NCBI RefSeq assembly: GCF_015565955.1
Contig: NZ_CP064760.1
Coordinates: forward strand, 744,001-808,000
Reading direction: 5' to 3'
DNA from: Microbacterium schleiferi
Lineage (GTDB): Bacteria; Actinomycetota; Actinomycetes; Actinomycetales; Microbacteriaceae
Length of the DNA: 64,000 bases
The translations under genes were made by a program, and so were the position numbers. The notes under the pieces are model-generated. The model was not told the origin of the DNA. It was given only the letters and a program-made list of their open reading frames with translations, and made no database searches. Of the stretch, positions 10,033 through 18,247 are shown piece after piece (positions within the stretch are counted from its first letter, which is position 1; each line of letters opens with the position of its first letter).

Positions 10033-10308
10033 ATGTCTCAGATCACCCGCACGGTCCGCATCGGCTCGTCGCACGGGCTGCACGCTCGCCCCGCGAAGCT
10101 GTTCGCTCAGGCGGCCAAAGACGCTGGCATCCCGATCACGATCGCCAAGGATGCCGGGGCTCCGGTCAACGCGGCCAGCATCCTCGGGGTGATCTCGCTG
10201 GGCGTCGAACACGGCGACTACGTCACGCTGACGGCAGACGGTGACGGCGCAGAAGCGGCGCTGGACACCCTGAGCGAACTGCTCACCACCGACCACGACG
10301 CAGCCTGA
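10033..10308 (+). CDS. ptsH: Phosphocarrier protein HPr
   Basis: 91 aa. Accepts phosphate from enzyme I and passes it to EIIA domains. The active-site motif SSHGLHARPAKLF places the phospho-histidine at His17. Ser49 (NAASILGVISLGVEHGD) occupies the position of the regulatory serine of Gram-positive HPr, though no HPr kinase gene is seen here. GGGAGG lies upstream of the ATG. Two bases separate its stop from ptsI. Confidence 0.95.
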   Translation: MSQITRTVRIGSSHGLHARPAKLFAQAAKDAGIPITIAKDAGAPVNAASILGVISLGVEHGDYVTLTADGDGAEAALDTLSELLTTDHDAA

Positions 10309-10310
10309 TC

Positions 10311-11999
10311 ATGGCGCAATTGCGAGGAGTCGGTATCGGCCTGGGTGTCGCCCATGGTCCTGTCGCTCGGATGGCGGCGCCGCTTCCTGCCCCCGAAGAC
10401 ACCCCGAGCGCGCTCGGGGGTGAGCAGGAGCGCGCCCGCGTCCAGGAGGCCTTGGAGGCTGTCGCGCGCGAGCTTGAGCAGCGGGGCGCTCAGGCGGGAG
10501 GCGCCGCGCAGGAGGTTCTCGAGGCGCAGGCCATGATGGCCGAGGATCCCACGCTCACCGACGAGGTCGACGCGTCGCTCGCGCAGGGTAAGACCGCCGA
10601 GCGCGCCGTACACGAAGCGTTCGCGTCCTTCCGGGCTCAACTCGAGGCCGTCGGCGGCTACCTCGGTGAGCGCGCCGCCGACCTCGACGATGTCGCACAG
10701 CGTGTCATCGCTCGGTTGCAGGGCGTTCCGGCTCCGGGGGTCCCGGAACCGGGGCATCCGTTCGTGCTCGTCGCGAAGGATCTCGCCCCCGCCGACACCG
10801 CGCTTCTGGACCTCGATCAGGTGCTCGCCCTTGTCACGACCGAGGGCGGCCCCACCTCACACACCGCGATCCTCGCGCGGGAGAAGGGCATCGTCGCGGT
10901 CGTGGGGTCGGCGGGAGCCGCCGGACTCGCCGACGGTGAGACGGTGATTGTGGATGCCGCTGCCGGCGCCGTCACCACGGAGCCCACCGACGACGAGCTG
11001 ACACGGGCGAAGAACCGCGCGAACGCGCGGGCCGCCGCTGCAGACGCCCCGATCACCGACGGAGCGCTCGCCGACGGCACCGCGGTGCCGCTCCTGGCGA
11101 ACCTCGGGAATCCCGCGGGAGCAGCCGAGGCCGTGGCTCTCGGGGCCGAAGGCGTCGGTCTGTTCCGCACCGAGTTCCTGTTCCTCTCCGCCAGCTCCGC
11201 CCCCACGGTCGAGCAGCAGCGTGCCTCCTACGCCGAGCTTCTTGCCGCGTTCGCGGGCAAGAAGGTGGTCGTCCGGGTCCTGGATGCCGGAGCCGACAAA
11301 CCCCTGCCGTTCCTCAACGACGCTCACGAAGAGAACCCGGCGCTAGGCCTTCGGGGTCTTCGCGCGCTCCGAGCCAGCGAGGACATCCTGCGAGAGCAGC
11401 TCACTGCGCTCGCCGAAGCCGACGCGCAGACGCGCAAGGCCGGTTCCGGGGCGGACCTGTGGGTCATGGCCCCCATGGTCTCCACCGTGGACGAAGCCGA
11501 GTACTTCACCGCGATCGCGCGGGAGTACGGCATCCGGACCGCCGGGGTCATGGTCGAGGTGCCCTCGTCCGCGCTCATGGCCGAGCAGATCTTCGCGCAC
11601 GCGGACTTCGCCTCGATCGGTACGAACGATCTGACGCAGTACACGCTCGCTGCCGACAGGCTGCTCGGCTCGGTAGCGGGATACCAAGACCCGTGGCATC
11701 CGGCGGTGTTGCGGCTTATCCGCGACGTCGGCGCTGCCGGCGCGAAAACCGGCAAGCCCGTCGGGATCTGCGGTGAGGCCGCGGCCGATCCGCTGCTGGC
11801 CGTCGTGCTCGTCGGACTCGGAGCTACTTCGCTGTCCATGGCACCGACGGCACTCGCCGATGTGCGCGCGACCCTGCTCACCTACTCCCTCGACGACGCC
11901 CAGCGGGTCGCCGAGGCCGCACTGGCCGCAACGGATGCGGCAACCGCACGGGAGGCGGCACACGCAGCCTCCGTCTCACAGAAAGAGAGAATGCAATGA
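10311..11999 (+). CDS. ptsI: PEP-protein phosphotransferase (enzyme I)
   Basis: 562-aa cytosolic enzyme I, which autophosphorylates with phosphoenolpyruvate and charges HPr. The N-terminal HPr-binding domain is followed by the phospho-histidine motif GGPTSHTAILAREKGI (His184) and the C-terminal PEP-binding barrel, with GLFRTEFLF, IGTNDLTQYTLAADR and GICGEAA motifs. Length is normal. Its last codons overlap the mtlA start by four bases (ATGA). Having the general PTS proteins inside a mannitol operon suggests mannitol is a main PTS sugar in this organism. Confidence 0.95.
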   Translation: MAQLRGVGIGLGVAHGPVARMAAPLPAPEDTPSALGGEQERARVQEALEAVARELEQRGAQAGGAAQEVLEAQAMMAEDPTLTDEVDASLAQGKTAERAVHEAFASFRAQLEAVGGYLGERAADLDDVAQRVIARLQGVPAPGVPEPGHPFVLVAKDLAPADTALLDLDQVLALVTTEGGPTSHTAILAREKGIVAVVGSAGAAGLADGETVIVDAAAGAVTTEPTDDELTRAKNRANARAAAADAPITDGALADGTAVPLLANLGNPAGAAEAVALGAEGVGLFRTEFLFLSASSAPTVEQQRASYAELLAAFAGKKVVVRVLDAGADKPLPFLNDAHEENPALGLRGLRALRASEDILREQLTALAEADAQTRKAGSGADLWVMAPMVSTVDEAEYFTAIAREYGIRTAGVMVEVPSSALMAEQIFAHADFASIGTNDLTQYTLAADRLLGSVAGYQDPWHPAVLRLIRDVGAAGAKTGKPVGICGEAAADPLLAVVLVGLGATSLSMAPTALADVRATLLTYSLDDAQRVAEAALAATDAATAREAAHAASVSQKERMQ

Positions 12000-13684
12000 C
12001 AACGACGTCGCCTGGAGTGGCGAAGGATCCTGGGCGGGCACGCGTCGCCGTCCAGCGATTCGGCACCTTCCTCTCCGGCATGATCATGCCGAACATCGCG
12101 GCATTCATCGCCTGGGGCTTCATCACGATGCTCTTCATTCCGTCGGGCTTCTTCGGCCCCGACAGTCCGTTCGGTTGGCACTGGTATCCGGTTTCGGACA
12201 TCATCGGCTCGGGCGGCGATGAAGCGGTCATCGGCTGGCAGGGCGCGATGGTGCAGCTCTCGGAGGGTGCTGACGGAAACTTCTTCTCGTATGTCGGCCT
12301 CGTCGGGCCGATGATCGTGTACCTCCTTCCTCTGCTCATCGCCAACACCGGCGGCCGGATGGTCTACGGCGAGCGTGGTGGAGTCGTCGCCACGATCGCA
12401 ACGATGGGCGTGATCGTTGGCACGAACATCCCGATGTTCCTCGGCGCGATGATCATGGGTCCCTTCGCGGCTCTCATGACGAAATGGATGGACCGGCTGT
12501 GGGACGGCAAGATCAAGCCCGGCTTCGAGATGCTGGTCAACAACTTCTCCGCAGGCATCCTCGGTATGGTTCTCGCGATCGTCGGCTTCTTCGTGTTCGG
12601 CCCCGTCATGCTCGGCGTCAGCGCCGTCCTCGGTGGTGCGGTGGGCTGGCTCGTTTCGGTGAACCTGCTGCCGCTCGTGTCGATCATCGTTGAACCGGCG
12701 AAGGTGCTGTTCCTGAACAACGCCATCAACCACGGTGTCTTCACGCCGCTGGGTATCGAGCAAGCAGCCGAGACCGGAAAGTCGATCCTCTTCCTCATTG
12801 AGGCCAACCCCGGACCGGGTGTGGGGCTGCTTCTGGCCTTCACGTTCTTCGGCGTAGGTGCGGCAAAGGCCTCGGCCCCTGGCGCGATCATCATCCAGTT
12901 CTTCGGTGGTATCCACGAGATCTACTTCCCGTACGCACTGTCCAAGCCGATCACGATCCTCGCGCTCATCGCCGGTGGCGCGACCGGAGTCGCTACGAAC
13001 ATGCTCCTCGGAGGTGGCCTCGCGTTCCCCGCTGCTCCGGGAAGCATTATCGCGGTGACGTTCGCGGCCCTCGGCCCCGGAATCGGCAACCTCTTGGTGG
13101 TTTATCTGTCGGTCATCCTCGCCGCGACGGTCACCTTCCTGCTGGCAGGGATCATGCTTCGGGCAAGCCGCAAGCGCGACCTCGAGGCCGGGCTCGGTGG
13201 AGACCTCAGCGCTGCCATCGCCCAGACCGAGGCCAACAAGGGCAAGGAGTCGGCGGCTCTCGCCGGCCTCCGAGCCAGCGCCGGAAACGACGCACGCGCC
13301 GAGTACGACGCTGAAGAGGCGTACGACGAGGCGGAGACCGCGCGGGCAACGGGCGGTCTTGCCAGCGGCGGACGGCTCGAGACCAAGCAGATCTCGACCA
13401 TCGTGTTCGCCTGCGATGCGGGCATGGGATCGTCTGCGATGGGCGCCAGCGTGCTGCGTAACAAGATCACCAAGGCGGGGGTCACGGGCGTCACGGTCAC
13501 CAATAAGGCGATCGCGAACCTGGATGCCTCGGCAGATCTGGTCATCACGCAGAACCAGCTCACCGACCGGGCTCGGCAGAAGACACCGGATGCCGTGCAC
13601 GTTTCCGTCGACAACTTCATGAACTCGCCGAAGTACGACGAGGTTGTGGAGCTCGTGCGCGACCAGCACCAGGATGGTGCATAA
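11996..13684 (+). CDS. mtlA: PTS mannitol transporter subunit IICB
   Basis: 562 aa. The membrane IIC domain fills about residues 1-390 (several hydrophobic segments; GTNIPMFLGAMIMGP and FGGIHEIYFPYAL are characteristic of mannitol EIIC). A polar linker rich in Ala, Glu and Asp follows (about 400-460), then a IIB domain with TIVFACDAGMGSSAMG, phosphocysteine Cys473. Unlike the E. coli IICBA fusion, IIA is a separate gene (mtlF) 107 bases downstream. Imports D-mannitol and releases mannitol-1-phosphate. Confidence 0.95.
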   Translation: MTTTSPGVAKDPGRARVAVQRFGTFLSGMIMPNIAAFIAWGFITMLFIPSGFFGPDSPFGWHWYPVSDIIGSGGDEAVIGWQGAMVQLSEGADGNFFSYVGLVGPMIVYLLPLLIANTGGRMVYGERGGVVATIATMGVIVGTNIPMFLGAMIMGPFAALMTKWMDRLWDGKIKPGFEMLVNNFSAGILGMVLAIVGFFVFGPVMLGVSAVLGGAVGWLVSVNLLPLVSIIVEPAKVLFLNNAINHGVFTPLGIEQAAETGKSILFLIEANPGPGVGLLLAFTFFGVGAAKASAPGAIIIQFFGGIHEIYFPYALSKPITILALIAGGATGVATNMLLGGGLAFPAAPGSIIAVTFAALGPGIGNLLVVYLSVILAATVTFLLAGIMLRASRKRDLEAGLGGDLSAAIAQTEANKGKESAALAGLRASAGNDARAEYDAEEAYDEAETARATGGLASGGRLETKQISTIVFACDAGMGSSAMGASVLRNKITKAGVTGVTVTNKAIANLDASADLVITQNQLTDRARQKTPDAVHVSVDNFMNSPKYDEVVELVRDQHQDGA

Positions 13685-13694
13685 CCGATGAGAC

Positions 13695-13724
13695 GGTGCG
13701 GGGCGGCGCACACCGCCCCGCACC
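13695..13724 (+). terminator. Intercistronic hairpin between mtlA and mtlF
   Basis: Perfect 12-base stem GGTGCGGGGCGG / CCGCCCCGCACC around a six-base loop, ten bases after the mtlA stop. No U-tract follows, so partial termination or mRNA stabilisation separating mtlA and mtlF levels is as likely as full termination. Confidence 0.6.
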
Positions 13725-13791
13725 CCTCATCTGCTGTCTCGGTGCCTCGTCGGCATCGCGGCGGAACGAAGCGGGGAGAAAGGTAATCATC

Positions 13792-14229
13792 ATGACCAGT
13801 GACGTTCTCACAAGCGATCGGGTGCGCATCCACGCCGGGTCGGCCACGCGCGACGAAGCGATCCGCGAGGCGGCCGACCTGCTGATCGCCGCCGGAGCGG
13901 TGACCTCGGCGTACTACGACGCAATGCTCGCCCGCGAGCAGACCGTGTCGACCTACATGGGCAACGAACTCGCGATCCCGCACGGGACGAACGACGCCAA
14001 AGACGCGATCCTCGCCTCCGCGCTGTCCGTGGTCCGCTACGACGGCGGTATCGACTGGGACGGCGAGACGGTGACCTTCGTCGTGAGCATTGCCGGTGTC
14101 GGCGACGAACACCTCGAGATCCTGTCGCAGATCGCGATCCTCTTCTCGGACGAGGACGACGTCGCACGGCTGAAGGCTGCGGCAACATCCGACGATCTGT
14201 TCGCGCTCGTCTCCGCCGCCGGCGTCTGA
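13792..14229 (+). CDS. mtlF: PTS mannitol subunit IIA
   Basis: 145-aa soluble EIIA of the mannitol/fructose family, carrying phosphate from HPr to the IIB domain of MtlA. The active-site motif is [13 protein letters not shown] with His64. The start has GGGGAGAAAGG upstream. It follows a strong hairpin and is separated from mtlD by 13 bases, so mtlF-mtlD are probably co-transcribed. Confidence 0.94.
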   Translation: MTSDVLTSDRVRIHAGSATRDEAIREAADLLIAAGAVTSAYYDAMLAREQTVSTYMGNELAIPHGTNDAKDAILASALSVVRYDGGIDWDGETVTFVVSIAGVGDEHLEILSQIAILFSDEDDVARLKAAATSDDLFALVSAAGV

Positions 14230-14242
14230 GGAAGGGACCGTC

Positions 14243-15391
14243 ATGAAGGCCGTCCACTTCGGTGCGGGCAACATCGGCCGCGGCTTCGTCGGGCTTCTGC
14301 TTCACGAGGGCGGCTACGAGCTCGTCTTCTCGGATGTCGCGGCGCCCCTGGTTGATGCCATCAATGCGGCATCCTCGTACACCGTTCACGAGGTCGGCGA
14401 GGGCGGCATCGACAAGACGGTGACCGGGTTCCGGGCCATCAACTCGGCGACCGAGCCGGATGCGCTTGTCGCCGAGATCGCAACCGCCGATGTGGTCACG
14501 ACGGCCGTCGGGCCCACGGTATTGCGGTTCGTTGCTCCGCACATCGCTGCGGGTCTCGCCGCCCGGGAAACATCCCGGCCAGCACTGCAGGTGATGGCGT
14601 GCGAGAACGCCATCAACGCGACCGATCTGCTGCGCGACGAGGTCGCCGCAGCGGCGGGTGAGGGCTGGGCCGACCTGCAGAGCCGGGCTGTGTTCGCGAA
14701 TACCGCCGTCGACCGCATCGTGCCGGCGCAGCCCGATGGCGGTGGTGTCGACGTGACCGTTGAGCCGTTCTTCGAGTGGGCTATCGAGCGTCCGCCCTTC
14801 GGCGATAACCCGCCGCAGATTCCCGGGGCGCACTTCGTCGACGACCTCGCCCCCTATATCGAGCGCAAGCTCTTCACCGTCAACACCGGACACGCTGCCG
14901 CCGCGTACTTGGGTGCGCGAGCCGGGCACGTGACGATCGCGCAAACCTTGGCCGATCCGGCGATCGCGGGCCAGGTGATCGCCGCGCTCGAAGAGACCTC
15001 GGCGCTTCTGACGGCTAAGCACGAACTGCCTGTCGACGAGCTCGCGGACTATCGGGCGACGATCCTGCGGCGGTTCCAGAACCCGGCGCTGCCCGACACC
15101 GTCGGCAGGGTGGGGCGCCAGCCCCTGCGCAAGCTCTCCCGCCACGAGCGGTTCATCGGACCAGCCACCGAGGCGGCGGAGCGGGGGATGTCAGTGTCGG
15201 GTCTGCTCGCGGCGGTCGGCGCCGCGCTGGAGTTCGACGACCCCGACGACCCGCAGTCCCAGGAGCTGCAGCAACTGCTTCGGGAGACGGATGCCTCGGC
15301 CGCCGTCACCCGCATCACCGGGCTCGGACCCGAGCATCCGCTGTTCGTCGATCTCGTCGAGGTCGTGCACGCCCGCCAGCGCAGGCTCTAG
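14243..15391 (+). CDS. mtlD: Mannitol-1-phosphate 5-dehydrogenase
   Basis: 382 aa, NAD-dependent oxidation of mannitol-1-phosphate to fructose-6-phosphate. The N-terminal Rossmann motif is [14 protein letters not shown] (residues 4-17); the catalytic region includes [12 protein letters not shown] and the helix after it. AGGAAGGGACCGTC precedes the ATG. It ends the mannitol operon. The last codons, together with the following palindromic element, are partly duplicated 174 bases downstream. Confidence 0.95.
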   Translation: MKAVHFGAGNIGRGFVGLLLHEGGYELVFSDVAAPLVDAINAASSYTVHEVGEGGIDKTVTGFRAINSATEPDALVAEIATADVVTTAVGPTVLRFVAPHIAAGLAARETSRPALQVMACENAINATDLLRDEVAAAAGEGWADLQSRAVFANTAVDRIVPAQPDGGGVDVTVEPFFEWAIERPPFGDNPPQIPGAHFVDDLAPYIERKLFTVNTGHAAAAYLGARAGHVTIAQTLADPAIAGQVIAALEETSALLTAKHELPVDELADYRATILRRFQNPALPDTVGRVGRQPLRKLSRHERFIGPATEAAERGMSVSGLLAAVGAALEFDDPDDPQSQELQQLLRETDASAAVTRITGLGPEHPLFVDLVEVVHARQRRL

Positions 15392-15396
15392 CCCGC

Positions 15397-15478
15397 GGCT
15401 AACTCCTCAAACTCGCGCCGGCCGGGGCATCCCGCGGTCGTCGGTAGCCCCCGCGGACCAGGATTTGAGGAGTTAGCC
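15397..15478. repeat. Palindromic element E6
   Basis: Best-preserved element. The left arm GGCTAACTCCTCAAA and the right arm TTTGAGGAGTTAGCC are perfectly complementary, and pairing extends into flanking CCCG(C/T). It starts five bases after the mtlD stop, where convergent genes meet. Confidence 0.82.
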
Positions 15479-15570
15479 ACGGGTGATCCCGATGACGTGG
15501 CGGCGACGGGGCAGCTGACTCCCCGCGGCGGCTTGGCGGTGAGTGCGGGCCAGCGCCAGCTCTAACCCGC

Positions 15571-15652
15571 GGCTAACTCCTCGCTTTCGCCCCGATGCCG
15601 CGTGTTGGCGTCCCTGATGCCGCCATCCGGCCCCGGATTTGAGGAGTTAGCC
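15571..15652. repeat. Palindromic element E7
   Basis: Left arm GGCTAACTCCTC, right arm TTTGAGGAGTTAGCC. Preceded by a degraded copy of the mtlD 3' end (GGCCAGCGCCAGCTCTAACC against CGCCAGCGCAGGCTCTAGCC), so E6 and E7 arose by, or sit within, a 174-base duplication. Bases 15392-15688 hold no gene other than these repeats. Confidence 0.8.
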
Positions 15653-15688
15653 ACGGGCGCCACGGCGGCGTCGCGCCGGTCTGGCCGG

Positions 15689-17352
15689 TCAGCTGACGGC
15701 GGCGAGCAGGTCGCGGGCGCCGGCGGTGAGGGTCGCGAGTTGCGTGGTGGCCTCCGCCGCTGTGTCGGCCCGGACATCCAGATACACCTTGAGCTTGGGC
15801 TCGGTGCCGCTGGGACGGATGATGATTCTCGACCCGTCCTCCAGCCACAACCGCAGTACATCGCCGGGAGGCAGGCCGTCGACGCCGTCGAGCAGGTCAT
15901 CGATCCGCAACACGGCGACACCGCCCACCACCGTCGGGGAGCTGCCCGCAGCGCCGCCATCATGGTGCCGATGAGCGACAGGTCGGTCACCCGCAGCGAG
16001 ATCTGATCGCTGGCGAACGCCCCGAACGTCTCGTCGAACTCGGTCAACAGATCCGCGACCGTCCGCCCGGATGCCCGAGCCCCCGAGATCATGCCGAGCA
16101 TCGCAATGGCGGCGGAGATCCCGTCCTTGTCGCGAACGGTCTCGGGGTTGACGAGGTATCCGAGCGCCTCCTCGAATCCGTAGACCATGCCCGGCGCGCG
16201 GGAGATCCATTTGAAGCCGGTGAGGGTGGCGGTAAAGCCGAGGCCGTAGTGCTCGGCGACAGCGGCGAGGCCGGGCGAGGACACGAGCGAGCAGGCAAGG
16301 GTCGCACCGGATGCCGCATCAGCCGAGCGCGCGGCCCGCCACCCGAGCAGCAGACCGATCTGGTTACCGGTCAGGCGGCGCCATCCGTCCGGCGCAGACG
16401 GATCGGGAACTGCGACGGCGAGGCGGTCGGCATCCGGGTCGTTGGCGAGGATGAACTCTGCCCCGGCCTCTCGGGCGGTCTCGAAGGCGAGGTCCATCGC
16501 CCCGGGTTCCTCGGGATTCGGGAATGACACGGTCGGGAACCGCCCGTCGGGCTCGATCTGTGCGGCGACGGGGGTCGGTGCCGGGTACCCAGCCGCATCG
16601 AGGATGCGCGAGAGCGTCTCCCACCCGACGCCGTGCATCGCGGTGTAGACCCACCGCATGCCGTTCGCGCCGGCTCCCGCGGGGGCCACCGCCGCTGTTG
16701 CCTGGACGTAGGCATCGATCACCGACTCCGGTGCGATCTCGTACGCGGAGGTGCGGGGCAGATCGCGGATGTCGCCCGCGGCCACGACGTCGATGTGTGC
16801 AGCGATCTCGGCATCCGCGGGGGAGACGATCTGCGATCCGGCGTCTGGGCCGCCCAGATACACCTTGTAGCCGTTGTCATCGGGCGGATTGTGGGATGCC
16901 GTGACCATAACCCCGGCCGCGGCATCCAGGTGGCGAACGGCAAACGCGAGCACGGGAGTCGGGAGCAGCCTCGGCAGCAGCACCGCCTCGAACCCTGCCC
17001 CCGCGAAGATCTCGGCGGAGTCCCGGGCGAAGACATCGGAGTTGCGGCGACCGTCATATCCGATCACGACGCGGGGGGTGGCGCCCGTGCCCGCTCGCTC
17101 GCGCAGGTAGGCCGCAAGCCCTGCTGCAGCCTGTGTCACGAGGACGCGGTTCATGCGGTTGGACCCGGCACCCAGCGCCCCGCGAAGCCCCGCGGTGCCG
17201 AACGCGAGCCGTGCGCCGAAACGGTCCTCGAGCTCGCCGATCGCGGCGCCGTCACCGGCATCCGCGGTCTGGAGGAGCGCCGCGAGCTCTGCCCGGGTGA
17301 CGGGGTCGGGGTCCTGCTCAAGCCAGGCCCGCGCGGTATCGATCACGCCCAT
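15689..17352 (-). CDS. Phospho-sugar mutase, phosphomannomutase/phosphopentomutase type (frameshifted as given)
   Basis: Alpha-D-phosphohexomutase superfamily enzyme, 554 aa after repair. Visible: catalytic serine loop VTASHNPPDDNGYK, metal loop NDPDADRLAV, sugar-binding EEALGYL and phosphate-binding RPSGTEPKLKVYL. The final part is in another frame; adding one base to the run at 15936-15939 (GGGG on the plus strand) restores continuity. The ATG at 17352 overlaps the preceding stop (TGATG), coupling it to purine nucleoside phosphorylase. The pairing suggests ribose-1-phosphate to ribose-5-phosphate conversion in nucleoside salvage. It matches the neighbours Rv3307-Rv3308 (deoD-pmmB) of M. tuberculosis; a glucose or mannose role is possible. 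Confidence 0.9.
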
Positions 17353-18185
17353 CACAGCTCGCCGATGACGCGCGCCAGCAGTGCCGAGATCACCGGCTCA
17401 GCTTCTTTGCCCGCGTCGATGACCTCCTGGTGGCTCAGGGGTGTGGTCTGGATACCGGCTGCCATGTTCGTGATGAGCGAGAAGCCGAGGATCTCCATGC
17501 CGGCCTGGCGGGCGGCGATCGCCTCGAGGGCCGTGGACATCCCGACGATGTGGCCGCCGATGGTCTTGGCCATCCGCACTTCGGCGGGTGTCTCGTACTG
17601 AGGTCCGCGGAACTGGCAGTAGACACCCTCGTCGAGGGTGGGATCCACCATCCGTGCGACATCCCGCAGCCGCAGCGAGTACAGATCGGTCAAGTCGATG
17701 AATGTCGCCCCCTCCAGCGGTGAGGCGCCGGTGAGGTTGATGTGATCGCTGATGAGCACGGGCTGCCCGGGCTTCCACGACGGCTTGATGCCGCCAGCGC
17801 CGTTCGTGAGCACCATCGTCCTCGCCCCGGTCGCGGCCGCCGTGCGCACGCTGTGCACCACGCGGCGCGGCCCGTGGCCCTCGTAGTAGTGCGTCCGCGC
17901 CCCGATGACGAGAACATGGCGACCCTTCGGGGTGCGGATGCTGCGCAGCGACCCCACGTGTCCTTCCAGCGCCGGCTTGCTGAAGCCCGTGACGTCGGTC
18001 GCCGGAATCGTCGCTACGGTCTCACCGATGAGGTCGGCGGCCTTGCCCCATCCGCTGCCGAGGGTCAACGCGATGTCGTGATGCTCGACGCCGGTCAGGC
18101 GGGCGATGTCTGCCGCCGCGGTGCGAGCGATCTCGAAGGGGTCGGCGTGGGGGTCATCGAGGGGGTTGCCCAAGGTATCTGACAT
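17352..18185 (-). CDS. deoD: Purine nucleoside phosphorylase
   Basis: 277 aa, phosphorolysis of inosine or guanosine to base plus ribose-1-phosphate. Trimeric-PNP motifs are seen: LGSGWGKAAD, the phosphate-binding His in HYYEGHGPRRV, TNGAGGIKPSWKPG, the FRGPQYETPAEVRM loop, and MSTALEAIAARQ. It is co-transcribed with the sugar mutase downstream (overlapping stop and start) and divergent from the flavoprotein gene over 62 bases. The symbol follows mycobacterial naming; punA is equally used. Confidence 0.94.
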   Translation of the reverse strand: MSDTLGNPLDDPHADPFEIARTAAADIARLTGVEHHDIALTLGSGWGKAADLIGETVATIPATDVTGFSKPALEGHVGSLRSIRTPKGRHVLVIGARTHYYEGHGPRRVVHSVRTAAATGARTMVLTNGAGGIKPSWKPGQPVLISDHINLTGASPLEGATFIDLTDLYSLRLRDVARMVDPTLDEGVYCQFRGPQYETPAEVRMAKTIGGHIVGMSTALEAIAARQAGMEILGFSLITNMAAGIQTTPLSHQEVIDAGKEAEPVISALLARVIGEL

Positions 18186-18247
18186 GTTCCCACTCTAGGA
18201 ACCCGGCGCTGGCGTGAACAACGGGGGCTTCCTGAAACAATGGACGC

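Noticed and set aside
6838..10308. Very long open frame (1,156 codons) on the plus strand across the regulator gene
   Set aside because: It is the antisense shadow of the high-GC mtlR and hydrolase genes. Only its 3' end is real, where it coincides with the EIIB and HPr frames, and the EIIB link is a frameshift artefact.
11882..13723. 613-codon minus-strand frame opposite mtlA
   Set aside because: His/Asp/Arg-rich antisense translation without domains; mtlA on the plus strand is unambiguous.
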